A model generated the notes under the pieces. The model was given only the letters and a program-made list of their open reading frames with translations, was not told the DNA's origin and did not search any database. 64,000 nt of DNA from Fundidesulfovibrio putealis DSM 16056 (GTDB taxonomy: Bacteria > Desulfobacterota > Desulfovibrionia > Desulfovibrionales > Desulfovibrionaceae), in contig NZ_AUBQ01000006.1 of assembly GCF_000429325.1 (NCBI RefSeq), positions 124,001 to 188,000 of the forward strand, written 5' to 3'. Every line of letters starts with the position of its first letter. Within the stretch, counting starts at the first letter, position 1. Shown here one piece after another: positions 25,788 to 34,304 of this stretch. Position numbers and translations under genes: made by a program.

Positions 25788-27719
25788 TTAGGCGATCTCT
25801 TCCAGAGCGCGCTCAAGCGTGTCGTAGGCCCGGTGCAGCTCGTGGGGCGTCAGGCAGAAGGGCGGCAGGATGTAGAACACCTCGCCCAGCGGGCGGGCGA
25901 AGAATCCCTGTTCCAGAAAATACCGCTTGAGCTTCTTTCCGATCTCGGCCCCGTAGCCCACGTCCCCGCCAGCCAGCTCCACCGCGCCGATGCTCCCCCG
26001 CCAGCGGGGCCTGCGAAGGCCCGCATGATTAGAAAGAGCCGTCAGGCGCTGTGCGTGAACGGCCTCCAGGGCTGCGATGCGCGCGAGCGTCCCCTCCTGC
26101 TCGAAGAGTGCGAGCCCGGCCAGGGCGGCGGCGCAGCCGATGGGATTGGCCGTGAACGAGTGGCCGTGGGCCAGGGCGCGGTCGAAGGTGTCGCCCAGAA
26201 ATCCCTGATAGAGGGCCTCGGTGGCCACGGTGGCGGCCATGGGCACGAATCCGGCGGTGAGGCCCTTGGCCAGACAGATGATGTCCGGAACGACCCCGGC
26301 CTGCTCGCAGGCGAACATGGTCCCGGTGCGCCCGAACCCGGTCATGACCTCGTCGAAAATTACCATTCCCCCGGCGGCGCGCGCCAGGTCCGCAACGGCC
26401 TTCACGAAGCCGGGCCGCACCATGCGCATGCCCGAGGCTCCCTGCACCAGGGGCTCCAGAATGACCCCGGCCACGGTCCCGGCGTGCACGGAGAAATAGT
26501 TGGCCAGCACGGCCAGGGCCTGGGTTTCTTTTTCCTCGATGTCCGCGTCGTCGAGCCAGGTGGCCGGGTAGGGCAGGAAATCGACCTTGAAGGTCAGCGG
26601 CTCGAAGTCCTGATAGTAGCCGCTGGACATGCCCACGGACATGGCCCCCACGGTGTCGCCGTGGTAACCGCCCTGGAAGGCGGCGAAGCGCGTGCGCTCG
26701 GCGCGGCCCTGGTTGCGCCAGTACTGGTAGGCCATCTTCAGGGCGATCTCCACCGCCGTGGAGCCGTTGTCCGAGAAGAACACCCGGTTCAGGCCGCCGG
26801 GCAGGATGGCGGCAAGTTCGCTGGCCAGCCGGGCGGCGGGCTCGTGGGTGAAGTCCGCGAAGAGCACCTGCTCCAGGGTGGCGGCCTGTCGCGCGATGGC
26901 CTGGGCGATGGCCGGATGGGCGTGCCCGTGCGGGTTCACCCACCAGGAGGAGACCAGATCGATCAGTTCGCGCCCGTCCGCCGTGAAGAGCTTCGCGCCC
27001 TGGCCGCGCACGGCCTGCACCGGGGCGGGCGCGGTGGCGGCCTGTGTGAAGGGATGCCAGACGTGGGCGCGGTCCATGGCCAGGACGTCCCCGCCCGGAA
27101 CAGGCGCGGGGATGTTCACTTCGGAGGCCAGGCCGCGCAGGGCCTCGCGCGTCACGGCCTTGAGATGCGGGATGTCCACGATGACCGGGACGCCGCCCAG
27201 ATGTTCGATGTCGCGGCGGTTGTCCGGGTTGGGGTCGCCGATGAGCGCCACGCCGCACACGTCGATGCCGCGCAGGCGCAGGGCTTCCAGGGTAAGCAGC
27301 GTATGGTTCAGCGTGCCGAGCCCGGTACGGGTGGCCACGATCACCGGCAGGCCAAGTCGCGCCATGAGGTCGGCCATGCACTGGCCCGGAGCGATGGGCA
27401 CCAGCGCGCCGCCTGCGCCCTCAACGATGATGGGCCTGTTCCCGGATGAGAAGGGCAGCTGGATGGTCGCGATGTCCAGGACGCGCCCCTCCTTGGACGC
27501 AGCCTGATTGGGCGAGAGCGGGGCCAGCAGGTGCACGGCGGGCGGATGCAGGCGGGAGGCGTCCAATCCGGCAAGGGCGGCCACCGTGTCGGTGTCGCTG
27601 TCCTGTCCGGTCTGGATGGGTTTGAAATAGCGCGCGTCCAGGGCCATGCACAGAAGGGCCGAGAGCACGGTCTTGCCGACGCCGGTGTCCGTACCGGTCA
27701 CGAAATAGCCGTTCATCAT
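25788..27719 (-). CDS. bioDA: Fused dethiobiotin synthetase-DAPA aminotransferase (BioD-BioA)
   Basis: A 643-residue fusion performing two consecutive biotin steps. Residues 1-200 are BioD, with P-loop GTDTGVGKT at 9-17 and EGAGGALVP at 100. Residues 215-643 are BioA (adenosylmethionine-8-amino-7-oxononanoate aminotransferase): SSWWVNPHGH at 257-266, DEVMTGFGRTG near 456 and the PLP lysine K485 in LAKGLTAGF. BioD precedes BioA although BioA acts first in the pathway. It is last in the operon, nine bases after bioC. ATG 27719 and the next codon ATG are both possible starts. Confidence 0.95.
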   Translation of the reverse strand: MMNGYFVTGTDTGVGKTVLSALLCMALDARYFKPIQTGQDSDTDTVAALAGLDASRLHPPAVHLLAPLSPNQAASKEGRVLDIATIQLPFSSGNRPIIVEGAGGALVPIAPGQCMADLMARLGLPVIVATRTGLGTLNHTLLTLEALRLRGIDVCGVALIGDPNPDNRRDIEHLGGVPVIVDIPHLKAVTREALRGLASEVNIPAPVPGGDVLAMDRAHVWHPFTQAATAPAPVQAVRGQGAKLFTADGRELIDLVSSWWVNPHGHAHPAIAQAIARQAATLEQVLFADFTHEPAARLASELAAILPGGLNRVFFSDNGSTAVEIALKMAYQYWRNQGRAERTRFAAFQGGYHGDTVGAMSVGMSSGYYQDFEPLTFKVDFLPYPATWLDDADIEEKETQALAVLANYFSVHAGTVAGVILEPLVQGASGMRMVRPGFVKAVADLARAAGGMVIFDEVMTGFGRTGTMFACEQAGVVPDIICLAKGLTAGFVPMAATVATEALYQGFLGDTFDRALAHGHSFTANPIGCAAALAGLALFEQEGTLARIAALEAVHAQRLTALSNHAGLRRPRWRGSIGAVELAGGDVGYGAEIGKKLKRYFLEQGFFARPLGEVFYILPPFCLTPHELHRAYDTLERALEEIA

Positions 27720-27728
27720 GGAGGTAGT

Positions 27729-28517
27729 TTAGCCCAGGCGGGGCTTCAAGGCCAGCGCGTACAGCACGTGGTAGCCGATGGGCTGCGGCCCTTGCGCGTC
27801 CAGGCGTGCGTCAAGGGCGGCCAGTACGGCGCGGAACTGTCCGGGAGTGAGCGGCCTGTGCCCGCTGCGCGGGACCGTGCCGCCCACGGCCTTCAGGTGC
27901 CGGGGCAGGTCCAGGGCGCGGGCCAGGGGCAGGGCGTGCATCTCTTCGGTCAGGCGCGGCGGGGCTGGAAACATGGCGGCTAGTTGCGCCGCCGAGGGGA
28001 AGTCCTGCAAGGCGCAGGGCAGGCCGAGGGTAACGTGAGCCTCGCGCCAGGCCAGGAAGGTGCGCTCTCCGGGAACGGCCACGGCCAGGATGCCGCCTGG
28101 GTTCACCAACTCCCAGAGCCCGGCCAGTGAGGCCGCCATGTCCTGGGTCCAGTGCAGGGCCATGTTGGAGGCCACCAGGTCGAAGCCGGGCTTGAGGGCC
28201 GGTGCTGTGGCGTCCATGGCTGCCAGGAGTGCCGGAGGCGACGCCTGGGCGAGTTTGGCGGACGCCCGGCGCAGCATGGCCGGGGAGATGTCCGCGCAGA
28301 GGTAGCGGCCAACGTCCAGGCGGGAACGCAGGGCCAGGGCCAGCGCCCCGGTGCCGCAGCCCATGTCCAGCACGGAGGGGGCGGGCGGCAAGCCCCCGTG
28401 CGCGGTGACGAGCGCGGCCAACTGGCGGGCCACGGAGGCCTGGGGCGTGGCGTGAGAGTCGTAGCCGTGGGCCTTGCCAAAGGCTTCGCGGATCAGGGCG
28501 GAACGGTTTACAGGCAC
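27729..28517 (-). CDS. bioC: Malonyl-ACP O-methyltransferase BioC
   Basis: A 262-residue SAM-dependent methyltransferase. DMGCGTGALALAL is the SAM motif and NMALHWTQD the BioC-typical motif. BioC methylates malonyl-ACP so the fatty-acid machinery can build the pimeloyl chain. I placed the start at GTG 28517 (VPVNRSALIREAFG) after a GGAG; GTG at 28553 is an alternative. The start overlaps the end of the hydrolase gene by ten bases. Confidence 0.9.
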   Translation of the reverse strand: MPVNRSALIREAFGKAHGYDSHATPQASVARQLAALVTAHGGLPPAPSVLDMGCGTGALALALRSRLDVGRYLCADISPAMLRRASAKLAQASPPALLAAMDATAPALKPGFDLVASNMALHWTQDMAASLAGLWELVNPGGILAVAVPGERTFLAWREAHVTLGLPCALQDFPSAAQLAAMFPAPPRLTEEMHALPLARALDLPRHLKAVGGTVPRSGHRPLTPGQFRAVLAALDARLDAQGPQPIGYHVLYALALKPRLG

Positions 28518-29140
28518 GCGCGCTCCAGAAACGGGGCGATGTGCAGGGCGCACTGGGCGGGCCTGGACGCCGGGAAGGCGTGCCCGCCGGATTCCAGCAT
28601 GGTGAGATTATCCGGAAAGCTCGCCCGGCTCAAATCAGGAGGCACGATGGCGTCGTCGGCTGCGGCCAGGGCCAGAAGAGGCCGATCGAAGGCCTCAAGC
28701 GTCGCCCGCTCGTCCCATTGCAGCAGCCAGTCCAGGCCTTGCGCCAGTTGATCTGGCCGGGCCTTGGCCAGGGTGGGCTCGTCCAGGGCCATCTCGTCTG
28801 GGAGCGCGCAGGCCTGATGAAACGCCGTTATCACCTGGGCAGGACCTCGCGAGAGGCCCCGGCGCATGGCCCGCGTCGGCCCGGCAGGCACGCCGAAGCG
28901 TCCGAAACCGCCCAGGCTGACCAGGGCGGCCAGCCTGTCCGGCGCATGGCGCAAGAGCCAGAGCAGGCCCAGGGAGTGTCCCACTGCCACGAACGGCTCA
29001 CCTGGCAGGCTCAGATTTTCGGGACCGAAAAAACCCAGATCGAGCGTGAAGGCCTCGCGCACGCCAAGCTCGCGCTGAAGCGGCATCCAGAATTGAGGCC
29101 CGAAGGCCCAGCCGTGCACGAAGACCAGGGGGCAGCTCAT
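28508..29140 (-). CDS. BioH-like alpha/beta hydrolase
   Basis: A 210-residue serine hydrolase. The nucleophile is S56 in GHSLG, the acid D162 or D163 in AADDAIVP, and the base H187 in GGHAFP. Position between bioF and bioC argues that it cleaves pimeloyl-ACP methyl ester, the step done by BioH, BioG or BioV in other bacteria; sequence alone does not tell which family. Its start overlaps the bioF stop by four bases (ATGA). Shorter than classical BioH (about 255). Confidence 0.82.
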   Translation of the reverse strand: MSCPLVFVHGWAFGPQFWMPLQRELGVREAFTLDLGFFGPENLSLPGEPFVAVGHSLGLLWLLRHAPDRLAALVSLGGFGRFGVPAGPTRAMRRGLSRGPAQVITAFHQACALPDEMALDEPTLAKARPDQLAQGLDWLLQWDERATLEAFDRPLLALAAADDAIVPPDLSRASFPDNLTMLESGGHAFPASRPAQCALHIAPFLERACL

Positions 29141-30336
29141 TGCGACGCCTTCCTGACGGCACGGGGCACGGCCTCGATCAACCGGTCCACGTCGGAGCGC
29201 GTATGCAGGGCGGTGAGCGACAGGCGCAGCCTGCTTGAGCCGGGCGGCACCGTGGGCGGGCGCACGGCCACGGCCAGGATGCCCTCGGCCTCCAGGGCCT
29301 GCATGGCGGCCAGGGCGTGGGCTTCCTCGCCCACCATCACCGGCACGATCTGCGTGCTGGACCCGCCAGTCTCAAGCCCGGCCTCGTTCAAGCCCTGGCG
29401 AAGGCGCTGGGAATTGGCCAGGAGCGTCTCGCGCTCGCGGTCCATGCCGGGGATGAGCTCCAGGGCGGCCTGGGCCGCGCCCAGCACCGCAGGGGGCAGG
29501 GCCGTGGAAAAGATGAAGCCCGGCGCTCGGTTCACCAGATACTCGCGCAGCGTTTCCGAGCAGCACACGTAGGCCCCGTAGCTGCCCAGGGCCTTGCTGC
29601 ACGTGCCCATCACCAGGGCGCGGCCATCGCGTAGGCCGATGTCCGCCCCGGCGGCCAAGCCCATGCCCGCATGGCCCAGCACGCCCACGGCGTGGGCCTC
29701 GTCCAGGTACAGGAACGCGCCGAAGCGCTCGGCGAGTCCGGCCAGCGCGGCCACGTCCGCCCGGTCGCCGTCCATGGAGAACACCGTCTCGGACAGGATG
29801 AAGCGCGCTCCAGGCGCACCGGCGTGCTTGGCCAGCAGCGACTCCAGGTGGTCCATGTCCAGGTGGCGGTAGCGGTGCTGGCGCACCCCGGCCAGACGGC
29901 AACCCTCATGCATGCTGGCGTGGTTCAGCTTGTCCGCGAAGACCAGGGGCTCGCCCCCAAGGGCCTGCGCGTCCAGCAGGGCGGCAAGCACGGAGGAGTT
30001 GGTCTGGAAGCCCGAGCCCATCACCAGGGACGCCGGGCTGCCTTTCAGGCGGGCCAGCGCCTCCTCCAGCAGCTCGTGCGGCGGGAGCGTCCCGCAGATC
30101 AGGCGCGAGGAGGCCGAGCCCGCACCGAAAGCCTGGGCGTATTCGCAGGCCCTGCGGATGCATTCGGGGTGGCGGGTCAGGCCCAGATAGTCGTTGGAGG
30201 ACGCGTTCAGCACGCCTTCGCGTGCGGGGTCGAACACCCTGGTGCGCCGCAGACGGTGGACGCCTGCGAGTCCGTCCAGGACGGCTCTGAAGCGCGCCTG
30301 GATGTCCGTGTCAGGCCTTTGCGGCCGTTCAGTCAT
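29137..30336 (-). CDS. bioF: 8-amino-7-oxononanoate synthase
   Basis: A 399-residue PLP enzyme joining pimeloyl-ACP and alanine. The PLP lysine is in MGTCSKALGSYGAYV; DEAHAVGVLG and SSNDYLGLTRHP are typical. It overlaps bioB by eight bases upstream and the hydrolase gene by four downstream, consistent with one tightly packed operon. Confidence 0.95.
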   Translation of the reverse strand: MTERPQRPDTDIQARFRAVLDGLAGVHRLRRTRVFDPAREGVLNASSNDYLGLTRHPECIRRACEYAQAFGAGSASSRLICGTLPPHELLEEALARLKGSPASLVMGSGFQTNSSVLAALLDAQALGGEPLVFADKLNHASMHEGCRLAGVRQHRYRHLDMDHLESLLAKHAGAPGARFILSETVFSMDGDRADVAALAGLAERFGAFLYLDEAHAVGVLGHAGMGLAAGADIGLRDGRALVMGTCSKALGSYGAYVCCSETLREYLVNRAPGFIFSTALPPAVLGAAQAALELIPGMDRERETLLANSQRLRQGLNEAGLETGGSSTQIVPVMVGEEAHALAAMQALEAEGILAVAVRPPTVPPGSSRLRLSLTALHTRSDVDRLIEAVPRAVRKASQ

Positions 30337-31330
30337 CGGAAATCTCCCACCCGGCTTCCAGGATGCCCTGCCGGTCGGCCTGGGCGTCCAGGCCCCTGGT
30401 GGTCAGGTAGTCGCCGATCATGAGCCCGTTGGCCCCGGCTTCCAGGGGTTCCAGGCCGCGAGTCTGCCCGAATACGGTCTGGCGTCCGCCGCAGATGCGG
30501 ATGTTGGCGTCCGGCAGCACGAAGCGAAGCAGGGCGACGATCTTGAGCGCCTCTTCCGGCGTGAGCACCGGGCGCGAGGCCATGGGCGTGCCGGGGATGG
30601 GATGCAGGAAGTTCACCGGCACCGACTGCACGCCGAGCTCCCCCAGCGTAACGGCCAGCTCTGCGCGCTGCTCCCAGGATTCGCCCAGCCCGAAGATGCC
30701 CCCGGAGCACACGTGCAGCCCGGCGGCTACGGCGTGGCCCACTGCCCGGACATCGTCCTCGTAGTCGTGGGTGGTGCAGATGGCAGGGAAGAAGCTGCGG
30801 GCCGTCTCCAGATTGTGGTGATAGGCCTTGAGCCCGGCCTTCTTGAGCTGCTCCAGCTCATCCGGGGTCAGGATGCCGCAGGAGGCGTCGGCCTCCATCC
30901 CCAGGGCGTCCACGGCGCGAACGGCGTCCAGCAGGCGCGCAAAGTCCTCTCCGCCGGGTTTAAGCCCGCTGGTGACGATGCCGAAGCGTTTCGCGCCCAG
31001 GTCGCGCATGGTCCTGGCCGCGCGGGCGATCTCCTCGGTTTCCAGGAAGGGGTGGACAGGAGCGCTCGTGCCGAAGTGCGAGGACTGGGCGCAGAAGGCG
31101 CAGTTCTCGGAGCAGCGTCCGCTCTTGGCGTTGACGATGGCGCACAGGCTGACCGTGCGGCCCAGGCGGGCAAGGCGGATGGTCCGCGCCTGGTGCAGCA
31201 GATCTGCAGCGTCATGGCCGCGCGCGTCGGCCACGCCGGCCACGAAACGGCTCAGGGCCTCGCCGCGCAGGGGAGTGCCGGACAGCACGGCCTGCTTGGT
31301 TCGCTCGAAGGACAGGTTGCCAATGTTCAT
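30329..31330 (-). CDS. bioB: Biotin synthase
   Basis: A 333-residue radical-SAM enzyme inserting sulfur into dethiobiotin. CSENCAFCAQS holds the [4Fe-4S] CxxxCxxC motif; YHHNLETA, the conserved C in HVCSGGIFGLGES, and NIRICGGRQ (Arg near the second cluster) are present. I chose ATG 31330; a TTG at 31351 has the better ribosome site (GGAG eight bases away) and would add seven residues. First gene of the biotin operon. No BirA operator was recognised in the 160-base divergent gap. Confidence 0.95.
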   Translation of the reverse strand: MNIGNLSFERTKQAVLSGTPLRGEALSRFVAGVADARGHDAADLLHQARTIRLARLGRTVSLCAIVNAKSGRCSENCAFCAQSSHFGTSAPVHPFLETEEIARAARTMRDLGAKRFGIVTSGLKPGGEDFARLLDAVRAVDALGMEADASCGILTPDELEQLKKAGLKAYHHNLETARSFFPAICTTHDYEDDVRAVGHAVAAGLHVCSGGIFGLGESWEQRAELAVTLGELGVQSVPVNFLHPIPGTPMASRPVLTPEEALKIVALLRFVLPDANIRICGGRQTVFGQTRGLEPLEAGANGLMIGDYLTTRGLDAQADRQGILEAGWEISDD

Positions 31331-31491
31331 GGGATCACGTAAGAAAATCAATGGTACTCCGCCGTTCCATCAGGTTCGGCGGGCAGGGGAGACATCCTTA
31401 CCCGGCGGCGCGACGCTTGGCAACCGGCCCTTCCTGGCCTCTCGCCAGATGCCGCCCCAAACCCTTCCCGGAAACACCCGGAGAGGCACAA

Positions 31492-31914
31492 ATGCTCTAC
31501 GCGCACCCGATACTGATGCTCTGCCTCGTGGCGCTCACGTTCTACGTCCTGCGGCTGGGAGCCGTGCGGTTTGCGGCGGTTCACCTCGGCAGGAAAGGCG
31601 TGTTCGCCTGGAAGCGCCACGTCTTCCTGGGCAGGCTGGCCATGGCCGGGCTTGCGGCCGGCATGTGCGGCGGCCTGTTCATGACCTGGTATTTCTGGTC
31701 CACTCCCGGCTCCACCGGGACGCATTTTCATGTCGCCCTGGCCATGATGGCGCTTGTCGCAAGCGGCGCGGCCACGGGCTGGAGCCTGGACCGTGTCCGA
31801 AAGCCCAAGAATCCCCTGGCCCTGCTGCACGCAGCGGGCAACGTGCTGCTGGCGCTGCTGGCGCTGGTCCAGATGTACACGGGCTACGGGGTGCTGAAGG
31901 ACTTCCTATGGTGA
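31492..31914 (+). CDS. DUF4079-like four-helix membrane protein
   Basis: A 140-residue membrane protein with four helices. Histidines in YAHPILM, HRHVFL-type KRHVFLG, GTHFHVALAM and LLHAAGN sit at helix ends, as expected for DUF4079, a family related to b-type cytochrome membrane anchors. Its last bases overlap the start of the SagB-type gene, suggesting the two proteins work together, possibly as a membrane redox partner (inference). ATG 31492 follows GAGAGG. Confidence 0.75.
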   Translation: MLYAHPILMLCLVALTFYVLRLGAVRFAAVHLGRKGVFAWKRHVFLGRLAMAGLAAGMCGGLFMTWYFWSTPGSTGTHFHVALAMMALVASGAATGWSLDRVRKPKNPLALLHAAGNVLLALLALVQMYTGYGVLKDFLW

Positions 31915-33413
31915 TGACCGCGCGCGGCTATCACGAAGCCGTGGCCCACCGCCGGGGGAGGCTTTCCGGCCTGGGCATTGACTGGACCAACCAGCCCGTC
32001 CCGTTCAAGACCTACGGTGGCTTGTCTTGCGTATCCCTGTCCAGGCAGGCGGCCCTGCCGGATGTGTCCCTGTGGGACGTCCTCGGTGCTGTCGGCGTCG
32101 GGGCCATGCCCGGCATCGACGCCTTGTCCGCCGTGCTGTTCCACGCTGCGGGGCTGACCAGGACCGGCGTCCACAAGGGGGGAGAATTCTTCTACAGGGC
32201 CTGCCCCTCCGCAGGCGCCCTCTATCCCTGCGAGGTTTACATGGCCTGGCCCGGAGGCCTCGGCCTGGAGACCGGCGTCTACCACTTCGACGTGGCCCGC
32301 CACGGCCTGACGCTTTTGCGCACGGGCTTTCCGTCCCCCGCCGGACTGGGGCTGCCGGGGCGCTCGGCGCTTGTCGGGGAGGCGGTGCTGTTCGTCAGCG
32401 CCATATTCTACCGCAGCGCCTGGAAGTACCGGGCCAGGGCCTACCGGTACCTGAACCTGGACGCAGGGCACCTCTGCGAAGGGTTGGCCCTGGGGCTTGG
32501 AGCGTTCGGCGTGGCGTACCGGGTCGAGTTGGATTTTGACGACGCGGCGGTGTCGGACCTTTTGGGGCTGGACCCCGAGCGCGAGGGGTGCCTGTGCGCG
32601 GTGCGCTTCAGGGCGTCGCAGGATTCCCCCCTGCCGCTTGCTGCTCCGGGGCCGCTGCCCAAAGACGCCTGGCAGGCCAGCCGGTGCGCCGCCTCGGACC
32701 CCACGCCCCTGGAGGTCAGGGCAGTCCACGGGGCATGCTCCCATGTTCCGGAGCACGAGACGGCCATGCCCGCCCTCGCCCAGTCCCGGCTGGGGAGCGG
32801 CCTTGTCTGGCAGGACCTGTCGCACCTGCACGGGCCATCCCCGCGCATGAGCCTCTTCGAGGCCATGTCCGCCAGGCGTTCCAGGCGGGCCTTCGTGCCT
32901 GTCACGCTGCCCAGGGGGACCATGTCCAGGGTGCTCTCCTGTCTGGCCAGGCCGCTGTATCCAGGCGGAGCGCACCCGGCGGAATACGCCTGCGCGGTGG
33001 GAGTGGTGGCCGCCCAGGAGGCTCAGGCCCAGCCCGGATTCTCTCTGCTGGACCGTGTGAGCGTGCGCACCGGGCTTCGCCGGGATGGCGACATGCGCTC
33101 GGTGATGGCGAGCGTCTGCCTGGACCAGCTCTGGATGCGCGAAGCAGCCATGCAGGTGGTGTTCTGCGCGGATCTCCCGGAAGTGGAGGCCCATCTGGGC
33201 GCAAGAGGCTACCGGGCCGCGCTGCAAGGGGCCGGGCGCCTGGGGCACAGGCTGTACTTGGCGGCGGAGAGCCTGGGGCTGGGCGCATGCGGCGTGGGCG
33301 CGTTTTTCGACGGTGAAGCCGTCGAAACCCTGGGGCTGCCGGAAGGCACGGGCATGCTCTACGCCGTGGCTGCGGGCGCGTCTCGCGGCTCCGGGAGCCA
33401 CGTGCACGGCTGA
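31908..33413 (+). CDS. SagB/ThcOx family oxidoreductase, two nitroreductase domains
   Basis: A 501-residue protein with two nitroreductase-like halves. The first has YRACPSAGALYPCEVY, the SagB/ThcOx flavin-binding signature, and YRARAYRYLNLDAGHLCEGLAL; the second begins SLFEAMSARRSRRAF and ends GLGACGVGAFFD. SagB-type enzymes oxidise azolines in peptide modification, but stand-alone tandem members exist in many anaerobes with no peptide partner. No precursor peptide or YcaO gene is seen nearby. Overlaps the DUF4079-like gene by seven bases. Confidence 0.85.
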   Translation: MVMTARGYHEAVAHRRGRLSGLGIDWTNQPVPFKTYGGLSCVSLSRQAALPDVSLWDVLGAVGVGAMPGIDALSAVLFHAAGLTRTGVHKGGEFFYRACPSAGALYPCEVYMAWPGGLGLETGVYHFDVARHGLTLLRTGFPSPAGLGLPGRSALVGEAVLFVSAIFYRSAWKYRARAYRYLNLDAGHLCEGLALGLGAFGVAYRVELDFDDAAVSDLLGLDPEREGCLCAVRFRASQDSPLPLAAPGPLPKDAWQASRCAASDPTPLEVRAVHGACSHVPEHETAMPALAQSRLGSGLVWQDLSHLHGPSPRMSLFEAMSARRSRRAFVPVTLPRGTMSRVLSCLARPLYPGGAHPAEYACAVGVVAAQEAQAQPGFSLLDRVSVRTGLRRDGDMRSVMASVCLDQLWMREAAMQVVFCADLPEVEAHLGARGYRAALQGAGRLGHRLYLAAESLGLGACGVGAFFDGEAVETLGLPEGTGMLYAVAAGASRGSGSHVHG

Positions 33414-33437
33414 TACGCCGGGCCTTTCGGTCCCCGG

Positions 33438-33989
33438 CTACTGCGTGCGTTCCTTGAGGGTTCGCATCATCTCCCGGATTCTATCCATGTGATAGGAAAT
33501 GAACACGTTGTATTCGTGTTGCGTGAGCTGGACGGGCATGTTGTGCTGCCTGGCCAGAGTGTAGAGCTGCACGCGCGACATGCGCTCGCCGTGCTCCAGC
33601 ATCTGTCTGGCCGTGAAGGTGATGAGCACTTCCTTGGCCTCCCTGGCGCTTCCCTCCAGGGATGATTCCCTCTCCTGTTCGTGTTTTGCGGCGAGCATGG
33701 CTTCCAGCTGCTCCAGGCGCTGCTCCATGTCCTCCATGCGCCGGGATGTGCAGTCGCTGGGCTGTGCTCCAACCTCCTGGCCGATGTCGCTCGACAGATG
33801 CACGAGTTCGGGGTGCCCGGCGGCCAATTCAAGTGCCAGACTGATGGCTGCTCTTTGCGAGCAATGGAAGGACGTCTGAAGGGATTCGAGCGCCAGGGCC
33901 GCACCTGGCGTGAGAGTTACGCCAATGGGTTTGCCGCCTTCCGCCACCTGTTTCGCACGCCATCTGGTAGCTCTTGCCTTCTCGTTCAT
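33438..33989 (-). CDS. Putative ribbon-helix-helix/coiled-coil protein
   Basis: A 183-residue protein starting MNEKARATRWRAKQ. The first 60 residues (basic head, strand GKPIGVTLTPGAALAL, helix) resemble a small DNA-binding RHH-type domain; residues 95-125 are a charged coiled coil (RMEDMEQRLEQLEAML); the rest is helical. No family is certain. The coding region uses more A/T than its neighbours. ATG 33989 is chosen; the frame upstream to 34265 is unlikely to be coding. May be of plasmid or phage ancestry. Confidence 0.5.
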   Translation of the reverse strand: MNEKARATRWRAKQVAEGGKPIGVTLTPGAALALESLQTSFHCSQRAAISLALELAAGHPELVHLSSDIGQEVGAQPSDCTSRRMEDMEQRLEQLEAMLAAKHEQERESSLEGSAREAKEVLITFTARQMLEHGERMSRVQLYTLARQHNMPVQLTQHEYNVFISYHMDRIREMMRTLKERTQ

Positions 33990-34304
33990 ACTGCCCCCGC
34001 TACGACAGGACGATTTATACGGATTGCATGCAGCAAGCCTTACGAAATGGCAAGTGACGATCAGGTTGTTCCAGGAAGAAAAACGAAAAAACAAGGGAGA
34101 CAACTCGGGTGTTGCATGTCCCGCAACAAAAAATGCAGTTGTGGGATGAGCGTCGTCGGATATGTCCTGCGGCACGAGGGTGCTGCGGTCGCGCTTCCGG
34201 CGTCCGGAGCAGGCGGGCGTCGCGTTCAGTCCGGCTCGTGTGGCGTTCCCGAAGCACGGATGCATGTTATTCAGGAGCGCGGCGCCCTTGGCCGGGCGGA
34301 GCGC
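33990..34304. other. Intergenic, relatively AT-rich
   Basis: Lies between the putative DNA-binding gene and larE, both on the minus strand. It has a short hairpin (TGTTGC with GCAACA near 34110-34129) before an A-run. No RNA gene or conserved regulatory motif is recognised. Confidence 0.35.

Noticed and set aside
31352-31491. Possible riboswitch (GGCAACC-like stretch) between bioB and the DUF4079-like gene
   Set aside because: Only a short likeness to SAM-I core and a CCGCCG/CGGCGG hairpin; the full conserved set is missing.
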